Source of the DNA: Serratia nevei
GTDB lineage: Bacteria; Pseudomonadota; Gammaproteobacteria; Enterobacterales; Enterobacteriaceae
DNA: 64,000 nucleotides
Reading direction: 5' to 3'
Assembly (NCBI RefSeq): GCF_024160145.1
Contig: NZ_JAMYWQ010000017.1
Location: 1-64,000 of the forward strand
This document shows positions 47,640 to 56,731 of this stretch, piece by piece. Numbering within the stretch: the first letter of the stretch is position 1; every line of letters starts with the position of its first letter. Position numbers and translations under genes: made by a program. A model generated the notes under the pieces. The model saw nothing but the letters and a program-made list of their open reading frames with translations, made no database searches and was not told the origin of the DNA.

Positions 47640-48833
47640 ATGCAAAAGTTTCTGTTTATGCTTCTCAGCCTGGTGCTGCTCGGCCCATTGGGCATCGATC
47701 TTTACCTACCGACCATTCCCGCCATCGCCACCGGCCTCGGCAGCAGTGAAGCGCTGATCCAATCCACTATTTCGCTGTTTATTCTGGTGCTTGGCCTTGG
47801 CCAGGTGATCGCCGGTCCGTTGGTGGATAACTATGGCCGCAAGCCGGTGGCGCTGGCCGGCATTATCCTCTACATGATCGGCGCGGCCATGGCGGCGCTG
47901 GCCACCAGCCCAACGGTTTTCATCGCTTCGCGTCTGCTGCAAGGCGTGGCGGTTTGCTGCACCGCCGTCGTCGCCTTCAGCGGCGTGCGCGATCGCCTGA
48001 ATGGCGACGACGCCGCCCGCGCCTTCGGCTTTCTCAACGGCACGCTGAACATCATCCCGGCACTGGCGCCGCTGCTCGGCGGCCTGCTCGCCGAAGCCTT
48101 CGGCTGGCGCGCGCCTTTCTGGTTCCTGGTCGGCTACGCGCTGCTGGTGTTGGCGCTCATCGCGCTGCGCCTGCCGGAAACCCGCCCCGCCGACACCGTG
48201 CCGGTCAAAGGGCTGCCGGTGCGCCAATACGCGCGCATCCTCAGCGAACGGCGCTTCCTCTCCTTTGCGGTGGTGAACTCCGGGGCGATGGGCATGGCAT
48301 TGACCTACGTTTCGCTGGCTCCTAACGTGCTGATGGGCACTGCCGGCCTGACCCCGCTGCAATTCTCGCTGGTGTTCGGCGCCAACGGTTTCTGGATTAT
48401 GCTGGTCAGCTTCTTCGCCAACCGCATCATTCACAAGGTCGGCCGCCCGGTTTGTCTGGCGACCGGCGGCATGTTGATGGGGCTGGGCTGCCTGGGCCTG
48501 CTGCTGGGGGTCATGCTGCTGCCTGCGACGGCGCAGGTGCACTGGCTGGCGTATATGCTGCCGGTCGCCAGCGCCTGCGCCGGGTTGGCGTTCGTGATGG
48601 GCCCGGCTACCAGTTACGCGCTGGAGCCGTATTCCAATGAGGCCGGCGTCGCGTCCGCGCTGGTCGGTTTCGTGCAGATGGCGGGCGGCGCTGCGCTGGG
48701 TCTGGTGGCGATGGCGTTGCCGCTGCAACCTAAGCTGTCGCTGGCGTTGGTGATGCTGGCGGGCTGCCTGCTGGAGCTGCACGCGCGGCGGCTCAGCAAG
48801 CAGATTAAAGGACAGATACGAAAAGTGGCCTGA
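47640..48833 (+). CDS. MFS drug-exporter-like transporter (Bcr/CflA/MdtL type)
   Basis: 397-residue 12-helix permease of the DHA1 group. The N-terminal helix starts LFMLLSLVLLGPLGIDLYLPTIPAIA; the loop 2-3 motif GPLVDNYGRKPV and motif C-like LNIIPALAPLLGG are clear. Members export chloramphenicol, bicyclomycin, nucleosides or sulfonamides, and the substrate cannot be read from sequence. It is not an orthologue of YdhC by eye and is nearer to MdtL/CmlA. It converges on dadX with an 8-base gap. Confidence 0.88.
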   Translation: MQKFLFMLLSLVLLGPLGIDLYLPTIPAIATGLGSSEALIQSTISLFILVLGLGQVIAGPLVDNYGRKPVALAGIILYMIGAAMAALATSPTVFIASRLLQGVAVCCTAVVAFSGVRDRLNGDDAARAFGFLNGTLNIIPALAPLLGGLLAEAFGWRAPFWFLVGYALLVLALIALRLPETRPADTVPVKGLPVRQYARILSERRFLSFAVVNSGAMGMALTYVSLAPNVLMGTAGLTPLQFSLVFGANGFWIMLVSFFANRIIHKVGRPVCLATGGMLMGLGCLGLLLGVMLLPATAQVHWLAYMLPVASACAGLAFVMGPATSYALEPYSNEAGVASALVGFVQMAGGAALGLVAMALPLQPKLSLALVMLAGCLLELHARRLSKQIKGQIRKVA

Positions 48834-48841
48834 GCCGCAGC

Positions 48842-49915
48842 TCAGGCTTCGGTAACCACCGGCACTCGCGCCGTCAGGGCCGACAGCAGCTCATAACCTA
48901 ACGTCCCTGCCGCCGTGGCCACCTCGTCCACCGGCAGGCGTTTCCCCCACAGCTCCACTTCGGCACCCAACTCGGCTTGCGGACAAGGGGTCAGATCCAC
49001 CGCCAGCATATCCATCGATACCGCCCCCAAGGTGCGCGTCAGCACGCCGTCAACCCATACCGGCGTTCCTGTCAGCGCATGACGCGGATAGCCGTCGGCG
49101 TAACCGCAGGCCACCACGCCGATACGCTGAGGGCCGCTGGCGCTGTAACGGCCGCCATAGCCCACGCGATCGCCAAACTTCAGCTGTTGAATGCCGATGA
49201 TCTCGCTGCTCAGCGTCATCGCCGGCTGCAGTCCCATCGCTGCAACGTCGTCCCAGCAACCGCTCGGCGAAGCGCCATACAGAATGATCCCAGGGCGGAC
49301 CCAGCTGCCATGGGTCGAAGGGTGCCACAGCGTGGCGGCCGAGTTAGCCAGGCAGCGCGGCAGCGGTATATCGGTAGCCGCCGTCTCGATAGTGGCCATC
49401 TGCTGGGTTACGCCTTCCGGGCCGTCGGCGGTAGCGAAATGGCTCATCAGCGTCAGCTCGGCGATGTTGGCTACTCCCTGCACCCTTTGCCACACCTCGC
49501 GCAGCCGCTCGGGTGCAAACCCCAACCGATTCATGCCGCTGTTCACTTTCAGATAGACATTGAGCGGCGCGCTCAGCGCGGCGTCGGCAATCGCCGCCAG
49601 CTGCCAGTCGCTGTGTACCGCCGTCGTCAGGCGGTAACGATCGAGCAACGCCAGATCCTGCGGCTGGAAGAAACCTTCCAGCAGTAGAATCGGCCCTTGC
49701 CAACCCGACTCGCGCAGCAGCACCGCTTCCGCCAGATCCAGCAGGGCGAAGCCGTCGGTTTGCGCCATGCTGCGCCAAACGTGTTTGATGCCGTGACCAT
49801 AGGCGTTGGCTTTGACCACCGCCCAGACTTTGGCGCCGGGGGCGAAACGACGCACCACCTGCAGGTTATTTTCAATCGCGCCGAGATGCAGCGTGGCGGT
49901 TATGGGACGGGGCAT
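48842..49915 (-). CDS. dadX: Catabolic alanine racemase DadX
   Basis: PLP enzyme of 357 residues converting L- to D-alanine for DadA. I start at 49915, where AAGGAG lies 5 bases upstream and [10 protein letters not shown] aligns with E. coli. The PLP Lys35 is in [10 protein letters not shown], and the catalytic Tyr is in [11 protein letters not shown] near residue 255. It follows dadA after 76 bases in an operon induced by alanine through Lrp and CRP. Confidence 0.96.
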   Translation of the reverse strand: MPRPITATLHLGAIENNLQVVRRFAPGAKVWAVVKANAYGHGIKHVWRSMAQTDGFALLDLAEAVLLRESGWQGPILLLEGFFQPQDLALLDRYRLTTAVHSDWQLAAIADAALSAPLNVYLKVNSGMNRLGFAPERLREVWQRVQGVANIAELTLMSHFATADGPEGVTQQMATIETAATDIPLPRCLANSAATLWHPSTHGSWVRPGIILYGASPSGCWDDVAAMGLQPAMTLSSEIIGIQQLKFGDRVGYGGRYSASGPQRIGVVACGYADGYPRHALTGTPVWVDGVLTRTLGAVSMDMLAVDLTPCPQAELGAEVELWGKRLPVDEVATAAGTLGYELLSALTARVPVVTEA

Positions 49916-49991
49916 CGGTTCTCCTTGGGGCAGCATACAGCGGCCACGCGCACCTGCGCGTGGCCGGGAAAGTCTATGACAGCGTCGACGA

Positions 49992-51296
49992 TTAACGTGC
50001 GGGATGCACGTCGTTCAGCGGAACCGCGTGTTGCTGGCGAAACCCGGCGCTGTAACGCGCCACCGCCAGATCATCGGAAGGGATCGCCGGCGTAATACCG
50101 GACATCAGATCGGACAACAACTGCCCGGAACCGCAGGCCATCGTCCAGCCCAGCGTGCCATGCCCGGTATTGAGATACAGGTTCTTCAGCGAAGTACGGC
50201 CGACAATTGGCGTGCCGTCCGGCGTCATCGGCCGCAGGCCGGTCCAGAACGTCGCGTCCTCCACTCTGCCGCCGTTCGGGTAGAGATCGCGTACCACCAT
50301 CTCCAGCGTTTCGCGCCGTTTTTGCTCCAGCTGCGTGTTGAAACCGACGATCTCCGCCATGCCACCAACGCGAATACGCTGGTCGAAGCGCGTGATGGCG
50401 ATTTTGTACGTCTCATCCAATACCGTAGAGAACGGCGCCGCCGCTTCGTCGGTGATAGGAATGGTCAACGAATAGCCCTTCAGCGGGTAAACCGGTATCG
50501 ACACCAGGCCGCGCAGCAGCGCCGTGGAGTACGAGCCGAACGCCACCACGTAGCTATCGGCCTTGAACACGTCCTCGCCACACTGCACGCCGGCGATCTT
50601 GTCGCCCTCCACCAGCAGACGATCGACGCCGCGGTTGAACAGGAAGGTCACGCCCGCCTCCGCTGCCATCTTCGCCAGCCGTTGCGTAAACAGCTGGCAA
50701 TCGCCGGTCTCGTCGTTCGGCAGCTGCAGGCCGCCGGTCAGCTTGTGCGCCACCTGCGCCAGGGCCGGCTCAACGCTGGCGAGCTGGCTAGCCTCCAGCA
50801 GTTTGTAAGGCACCCCGGCATCTTCCAATACCGCGATGTCCTTCGCGGCGTTTTCGAACTGTTGCTGGGTGCGGAACAGCTGCAGCGTGCCGCCCTGCCG
50901 CCCTTCGTACTGGATCCCCGTTTCCTGCCGCAGCGCCTTGATACAGTCACGGCTGTATTCCGCCAGGCGTACCATGCGGCCTTTGTTGGTCATGTAGTGT
51001 TCGGTGTTGCAGTTTTTCAGCATCTGCCACATCCAGTTGAGCTGGAAGCTGCTGCCGTCGAAACGGATCGCCAACGGCGCATGGCGTTGGAACATCCACT
51101 TGATGGCCTTCAGCGGCACACCCGGCGCCGCCCAGGGAGCGGCATAGCCTGGAGAAATTTGCCCGGCGTTCGCCGCGCTGGTTTCCAATGCCGGGCCAGG
51201 CTGACGATCGATCACCGTCACCTCGTGTCCCGCCTTCGCCAAATACCAGGCACTGGCTACGCCCACCACTCCACTACCTAAAATTACTACTCGCAT
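49992..51296 (-). CDS. dadA: D-amino acid dehydrogenase small subunit DadA
   Basis: FAD enzyme of 434 residues that deaminates D-alanine to pyruvate at the inner membrane, feeding electrons to the quinone pool. The dinucleotide motif [20 protein letters not shown] starts at residue 4. The C-terminal [19 protein letters not shown] loop is clear. First gene of dadAX. Confidence 0.97.
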   Translation of the reverse strand: MRVVILGSGVVGVASAWYLAKAGHEVTVIDRQPGPALETSAANAGQISPGYAAPWAAPGVPLKAIKWMFQRHAPLAIRFDGSSFQLNWMWQMLKNCNTEHYMTNKGRMVRLAEYSRDCIKALRQETGIQYEGRQGGTLQLFRTQQQFENAAKDIAVLEDAGVPYKLLEASQLASVEPALAQVAHKLTGGLQLPNDETGDCQLFTQRLAKMAAEAGVTFLFNRGVDRLLVEGDKIAGVQCGEDVFKADSYVVAFGSYSTALLRGLVSIPVYPLKGYSLTIPITDEAAAPFSTVLDETYKIAITRFDQRIRVGGMAEIVGFNTQLEQKRRETLEMVVRDLYPNGGRVEDATFWTGLRPMTPDGTPIVGRTSLKNLYLNTGHGTLGWTMACGSGQLLSDLMSGITPAIPSDDLAVARYSAGFRQQHAVPLNDVHPAR

Positions 51297-51913
51297 CGCT
51301 GACTCCAGCCCAAGGCCTCACAAAGCATAATCTTCTGCTCACAGGAAATTAACTCAGTGAAAAAATCCGTCCAACAACTTCATCATCAAACGTGACAATA
51401 TTCACAATTAATTTATCGTCGATGGGGACTGCGTTTGCAATAGCCGCCGCCAAATAGCGATAAGATGCGGTTTAAGGGGGATTATGGCGTCATACCGCCA
51501 CTGAATCGACAGCAACGCTGTCAATGATAGCACCAAAAAAAGGCATGATAGGTAACAAGAATTTAACAGAACATAAAAACACCAACCACAAAACGTAAAG
51601 AATACAAAACCAAAATACAAAAGAAATAAAGCATAAAAAGAAAATAAGAATTTCAACCTCGACAGCAGAAAAAACGCAGTAAAAACCAACATCCCCTAAA
51701 CACTTTATGGCTTGCGTATCTCCGTTTGCGGCGCACCATACCCAAAATCGCCCGTTCTTCAGGCCAACACATCACTTCATAACCGATCAAGCGCCTGTTT
51801 CTGCGTAAAAATCCTATTCAACAGCCAGACGTATAGGCATTTTTTGCCACTTGGTGCAAAATACATCGCCAAGCAACGTTACAAGTTGTTAATCAGCATC
51901 ATCATTTTGATAA
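51297..51913. promoter_or_regulatory. dadA control region with CRP site, and gap to the acyltransferase
   Basis: A near-perfect CRP palindrome CGTGA-CAATAT-TCACA lies at 51391-51406, about 100 bases before dadA. A possible minus-strand promoter is TATGCT (51329-51324) with a weak TTAATT 17 bases upstream. The rest, to 51913, is very AT-rich with no supported gene. It may hold Lrp sites and the acyltransferase promoter. Confidence 0.6.
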
Positions 51914-53879
51914 ATGAGTATCAATATGACTTCTACTGCAAGGGTCTTCCGGCATGACATTAACGGCTTAAGAGCCTGGGCCGTCATCGCCGTTGTTCTT
52001 TTTCACTTCGGCATCCCCGGTTTTGCGGGCGGTTTTGTCGGAGTCGATGTGTTTTTTGTTATTTCCGGCTTTTTAATGACACAAATAATTGTCAGCGGTT
52101 TGGAAACCGGCAAATTCTCTATCTGGCATTTTTATCTGGCGCGCGCTCGGCGAATCATTCCAGCGCTCATGGCACTGTGCATCACTTTATTGGTACTGGG
52201 GTGGTTTTTCCTTGTCTCTACGGATTACACCACCCTTGACAAACACGTTCTGACCGCAATTCTTTTTATTTCAAATGTCAAGTTTTGGCGTGAGGCCGGC
52301 TATTTTGACGCAGACTCGCATGAGAAGTGGTTACTGCATACCTGGTCACTTTCCGTTGAATGGCAATTTTATATTATTCTGCCCATTGCCCTCGTGTTCA
52401 TGGCTCGTCTGTGGAGAACTCGCGGCATTCAATTGACGATATTCGTCGGCCTGATACTTTCATTTGCCCTGTCCTGCTACCTCGCGATCAAATCCCCGTC
52501 ATCAGCATTTTATTTGCTGCCAACGCGTGCTTGGGAGATGCTGGCCGGGGGGGGCAGTGTGGGGGTTGACACGAAACGTTCAACTCCATGCCACCAAGGC
52601 TAAATGGTTGGAATGGTCTGGTTTCGCTTTAATTATCGCCGCCATCACGCTGTTTAATCCCAGCTTGGCGTGGCCCGGGTTATATGCAGCGGTGCCGGTT
52701 ACTGGCGCCATGTTGGTGCTGGCTGCAAGCCGCCAAAACTCTCTGTTTACCTCTAACTACCTGGCAGAACGCCTTGGCGTCTCGTCCTATTCAATCTATC
52801 TTTGGCACTGGCCTATTGTCGTGTTTCTCGGCTATAACAACGCTGCGAGCTCATGGAATTGGCTGATTGCCGGCATCATTTTGAGTCTTATTCTTGGCGA
52901 ACTCTCATTAAGAATGATCGAAAACCTCGCCAGAAAAAGACTGTCGAGGCAAACAGCCTGGGGAAATGTATTTACGATCGCAACCTGCACTACGGTCATC
53001 GGTTTCGCCTCTATCGCGCTATTCAAGATCAATTTCCCACATCGCGTGCCACCGCAAATTGATGTAGTGGCCAACGAAAGCCTAAACGTCATCCCTAATC
53101 GCGACAAGTGCATTGCCTCTACCAGCACCCGTTCACCGGAATGCATATACGGCGGCCATGACATTAAAGCCGTGGTGGTAGGCGATAGCCATGCCGACGC
53201 TATGCTGACTGGGGTCGTCGCCGCATTACCTAACAAGAATGACGGGGTTCTTGACCTGACTTACGCCAGTTGCCCGACTCTTTTCGGAGCGAAGATGGTG
53301 CCCGGAGAAGTGCCGGGAAGCCAGTGTCACGAATTTAACCAGTGGGAACGTGAGAGGTTGAAGCGCATTGATAAAACGATCCCGATCGTCATCATAAACC
53401 GTTCATCCGTCTACGCCTTCGGCCAACACAATATCGTGGCGAAAATGAACATGCCGATGGTTTATTTTTCCAAGATCTATTCGCGCCCTACCCCCGAATT
53501 TCTGAAGGAGTTCAAAAAGGATCTGGTGGAAACAGCATGCGAGTTGGCCGTTGATCATCCGGTGTTCATGGTTAGGCCAACGCCGGAAATGATGCTGGAT
53601 GTCCCGAAAACACTTTCCCGCTCAATGATGCTGGGTAAGAGCTTGCACATTTACCTCTCGGAAGAGGATTACCACAAACGTCATCAATTCGTTTGGGAAG
53701 CGCAGAACGAGGCAGCGGAGAAATGCGGTGTCAAAATCCTCAATCCTCTTCCGATTCTGTGCAAAAACGGTCTCTGCGACAGCACACACAATGGCCGCCC
53801 GATCTATTACGATGACGACCACCTCAGTGAATATGGCAACAAACTGTTAGTACCGATGTTTCAGCAAATATTCCTGTAG
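51914..53879 (+). pseudogene. OafA/YrhL-type acyltransferase with SGNH domain, split by a +1 shift in a G8 tract
   Basis: The first frame (51914-52603) encodes an acyltransferase-3 membrane domain with DINGLRAWAVIAVVLFHFG and GVDVFFVISGFL. It leaves frame within a run of eight G at 52547-52554 and stops at 52603. The second frame continues the domain (YSIYLWHWPIVVFLGY) and a periplasmic SGNH hydrolase domain with VVVGDSHADAM and YYDDDHLSEYG, to 53879. Removing one G joins them as LAGGAVWGLTRN and gives about 654 residues. It would O-acetylate LPS or another surface glycan. No other lesion is seen, so it is a phase-variable or very recently broken gene, or a read error. Confidence 0.88.
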
Positions 53880-53892
53880 TGCACGAATCAAT

Positions 53893-53918
53893 AAACCCGC
53901 AATTGCGGGTTTATTTTT
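53893..53918 (+). terminator. Terminator after the split acyltransferase
   Basis: AAACCCGC (53893-53900) pairs with GCGGGTTT (53905-53912) followed by ATTTTT. Confidence 0.85.
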
Positions 53919-54075
53919 GGGGATGACGTCCTAAATCACGTGGACACATTTCACTGACACTCTGTCAGTAATGCTTAGCTCATAGAGTTAAGAATGCGGC
54001 AGGTTTCCCCTTATTGTGGCTATTTGCAGCCGTACGATCGACTTGGCCGCACCCAGAATCAGCGGAATTGCCGCA

Positions 54076-54747
54076 TCAATGATGCAGCATCTCGTCCACG
54101 ACGTCTTTGGTCTGCAGCTGGAACGGGTAGTAGGTCGGCCAGTTGTCCATCTCTTTCAGCAACGCCTCCTGCGAGGTATTGCCCATAAAGATATGAAAAT
54201 GCGCAGACTTGCGCGGACCGATGATGTGATCGCTGAACTGCACGAATTTCGGCGCCTGGCTGCCGGCATCCTGGCATTCGAACAGATAACGCACGCCCTT
54301 TTTACCGGAGACATAGGTCAGGATCTTATGCCCGGCGTACTTATACTGACAGGCGCTGGATTGGTCGCCGCGGTGAAACGCCATGACGCCGTTCTCAATG
54401 CCGATGGTATCCACATCGGTGGCGTACCCTTTGCGGTAATACGCCTTCACTTCTGCGAAGGACTTGCTCTTATCCTGCGCCGCCTTCTTCTTGAACACCG
54501 GATCGAGGTCCCCATTGAGCAGATAAGGATACACGGATTGCCACACGCCCTCCCAATCCGCCAGGTTGCGATCTTTAACGTCCTTATCGTCGAACACGCC
54601 CGCTTCCGCCTTTTTTTCCACTTCCGTCAGCGGCTTGCCATGTGAATGGTGCCCGTGGGCAAGCGCCTGCCCGCTGATAAACAACGCCACCAGCGCCACC
54701 GCCAGTTTGCCAAAATGCCTCGCCAAAAGATGCTCCTTGTCCGTCAT
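54076..54747 (-). CDS. zinT: Periplasmic zinc-binding protein ZinT
   Basis: 223 residues with a signal peptide ending ISGQALA, then a His-rich stretch HGHHSHG. The calycin-like ZinT/YodA domain has the conserved metal His cluster in SAHFHIFMG near the C-terminus. It scavenges zinc (and cadmium) in the periplasm and helps ZnuA under zinc starvation. A Zur-type operator lies just upstream. Single gene. Confidence 0.95.
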   Translation of the reverse strand: MTDKEHLLARHFGKLAVALVALFISGQALAHGHHSHGKPLTEVEKKAEAGVFDDKDVKDRNLADWEGVWQSVYPYLLNGDLDPVFKKKAAQDKSKSFAEVKAYYRKGYATDVDTIGIENGVMAFHRGDQSSACQYKYAGHKILTYVSGKKGVRYLFECQDAGSQAPKFVQFSDHIIGPRKSAHFHIFMGNTSQEALLKEMDNWPTYYPFQLQTKDVVDEMLHH

Positions 54748-54762
54748 TGAGAAAAATTAAAA

Positions 54763-54775
54763 GTTACAATATAAC
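54763..54775. promoter_or_regulatory. Zur box upstream of zinT
   Basis: GTTACAATATAAC, centred about 20 bases before the zinT ATG, is the Zur core GTTATATTATAAC type with a single asymmetric position in each arm. The surrounding sequence is AT-rich. It predicts zinc-repressed expression. Confidence 0.75.
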
Positions 54776-54980
54776 ATAACAACTTTCAATCCCTGTCACG
54801 CAGCCGGCAATGTGTTGCGTGCCCTCACCGCGGGGTTATACTCGAAGAGGATATGCGTCTCGGTGCCGCCTTCTGCCAAGACGGACGCGGCGCCGGCGGG
54901 CGACGGATTGACTGCCGTTCGCTCCCTTGCGTACCGCCATTTTTATTTCACTGATTTGCAACGGTTAATTATGACTTGAA

Positions 54981-54988
54981 CTATGCTT
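54981..54988 (+). promoter_or_regulatory. Possible sigma-S-type -10 element for ycgB
   Basis: CTATGCTT, 52 bases before ycgB, resembles the RpoS extended -10 (CTAYRCTT). The -35 is poor, as often with RpoS. E. coli ycgB is RpoS-dependent. Confidence 0.4.
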
Positions 54989-55039
54989 GTTACAGGGCCT
55001 GCCGTTTGAGCAAGACCTGTGAATAATGAGGGTGCGCTG

Positions 55040-56575
55040 ATGACTACTTCAACACATGAAAAGGTTAAGGATGATAAACGTCTGAGCGATGGACCGGACT
55101 GGACGTTCGAACTGCTGCAGGTGTATTTGGAGCAGATCGACCGCGTCGCCAAGCATTACCGGCTCGACACCTACCCCCATCAAATCGAGGTGATCACCTC
55201 CGAGCAGATGATGGATGCCTATTCGAGCGTCGGCATGCCGATCAACTATACCCATTGGTCGTTCGGCAAGAAATTCATCGAAACCGAGCAGCGCTACAAA
55301 CAGGGCCAGCAAGGGCTGGCCTACGAAATCGTCATCAACTCCAATCCCTGCATCGCCTACCTGATGGAAGAGAACACCATCACCATGCAGGCGCTGGTGA
55401 TGGCGCACGCCTGCTATGGCCACAACTCGTTCTTCAAGAATAACTATCTGTTCCGCAGCTGGACCGACGCCAGCTCCATCGTCGATTATCTGCTGTTCGC
55501 CCGCCATTACATCAGCCAGTGCGAAGAACGCTACGGCGTCGATGAAGTGGAAAGATTGCTGGACTCCTGCCATGCGCTGATGAACTACGGCGTCGACAGG
55601 TACAAACGCCCGCAGAAAATCTCGCTGGTGGAAGAGAAAGCGCGCCAGAAAAGCCGCGAAGAGTATCTGCAAAGCCAGGTAAACACGCTGTGGAAGACCC
55701 TGCCGCGCGTGGCGCGCGAAGAGTCGCCGGAGCAGGCGCGCCGGTATCCGAGCGAACCGCAGGAAAACATTCTCTATTTTATCGAGAAGAATGCGCCGCT
55801 GCTGGAACCCTGGCAGCGTGAGGTGCTGCGCATCGTGCGCAAAGTCAGCCAGTATTTCTACCCGCAGAAACAAACCCAGGTGATGAACGAGGGGTGGGCC
55901 ACCTTCTGGCACTACACCATCCTCAACCATTTGTACGACGAGGGCCGGGTAACCGAGCGATTCATGCTGGAGTTTTTGCACAGCCACACCAACGTAGTGT
56001 ACCAGCCACCGTACAACAGCCCGTACTATAACGGCATCAACCCTTATGCGCTGGGCTTCGCCATGTTCCAGGACATCAGGCGCATCTGCCAATCGCCGAC
56101 CGAAGAAGACCGTTACTGGTTCCCGGACATCGCCGGCAAAGACTGGTTGGAAACGTTGCACTTCGCCATGCGCGACTTCAAGGACGAAAGTTTTATCAGC
56201 CAATTCCTGTCGCCCAAAGTGATGCGTGACTTCCGGTTGTTCACCGTGCTGGACGACGATCGCAACAACTATCTGGAGATTGCCGCGATCCATAACGAAG
56301 CCGGCTATCGGGCGATCCGCCAGGAGCTGTCGGCGCAATACAACCTGAGCAACCATGAGCCGAACATTCAGATCTGGAACGTGGACCTGCGCGGCGACCG
56401 CTCGCTGACGTTGCGCTATATCCCGCAAGAACGCGCACCGCTGGATAAGAGCCGGCGCGACGTGTTGAAGCACCTGCATCGCCTGTGGGGCTTCGACGTG
56501 ATTCTCGAGCAGCAAAACGAAGACGGCAGCGTGGAGTTACTCGATCGTTGCCCGCCGCGGCCGACGCCGCTGTAA
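55040..56575 (+). CDS. ycgB: SpoVR-family stress protein YcgB
   Basis: 511 residues from the ATG at 55040 (GAGGG 8 bases upstream). Motifs such as WSFGKKFIETEQ, NPCIAYLMEENTITMQ, AHACYGHNSFFKNNYLF and PQKQTQVMNEGWATFWHY follow E. coli YcgB nearly residue for residue. The HACYGH and EGWATFWH segments look metal-binding. It works with the yeaGH pair. Biochemical function unknown. Confidence 0.96.
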   Translation: MTTSTHEKVKDDKRLSDGPDWTFELLQVYLEQIDRVAKHYRLDTYPHQIEVITSEQMMDAYSSVGMPINYTHWSFGKKFIETEQRYKQGQQGLAYEIVINSNPCIAYLMEENTITMQALVMAHACYGHNSFFKNNYLFRSWTDASSIVDYLLFARHYISQCEERYGVDEVERLLDSCHALMNYGVDRYKRPQKISLVEEKARQKSREEYLQSQVNTLWKTLPRVAREESPEQARRYPSEPQENILYFIEKNAPLLEPWQREVLRIVRKVSQYFYPQKQTQVMNEGWATFWHYTILNHLYDEGRVTERFMLEFLHSHTNVVYQPPYNSPYYNGINPYALGFAMFQDIRRICQSPTEEDRYWFPDIAGKDWLETLHFAMRDFKDESFISQFLSPKVMRDFRLFTVLDDDRNNYLEIAAIHNEAGYRAIRQELSAQYNLSNHEPNIQIWNVDLRGDRSLTLRYIPQERAPLDKSRRDVLKHLHRLWGFDVILEQQNEDGSVELLDRCPPRPTPL

Positions 56576-56585
56576 CCGCACCGCG

Positions 56586-56618
56586 CCATTCCCCGGCCAG
56601 CCGGGGAATGGCTTTATT
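56586..56618 (+). terminator. ycgB terminator
   Basis: CCATTCCCCGG (56586-56596) pairs with CCGGGGAATGG (56601-56611), followed by CTTTATTT. Confidence 0.85.
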
Positions 56619-56731
56619 TATCCATTTAACCGGCGGCGGAAAAAGTCCGAAAACAGACGGGTAAAATTGACAAAAAGCCCATCGACTTCTAATTTCGGTA
56701 ATACAAATTTAATAATTAGCAATCATATAAC

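Noticed and set aside
51408-51692. Minus-strand 94-residue frame rich in Phe, Leu and Cys
   Set aside because: It lies in very AT-rich DNA upstream of dadA, its hydrophobicity follows from T-rich codons, the AGGGG abuts the ATG without spacing, and the C-terminal part has no family likeness.
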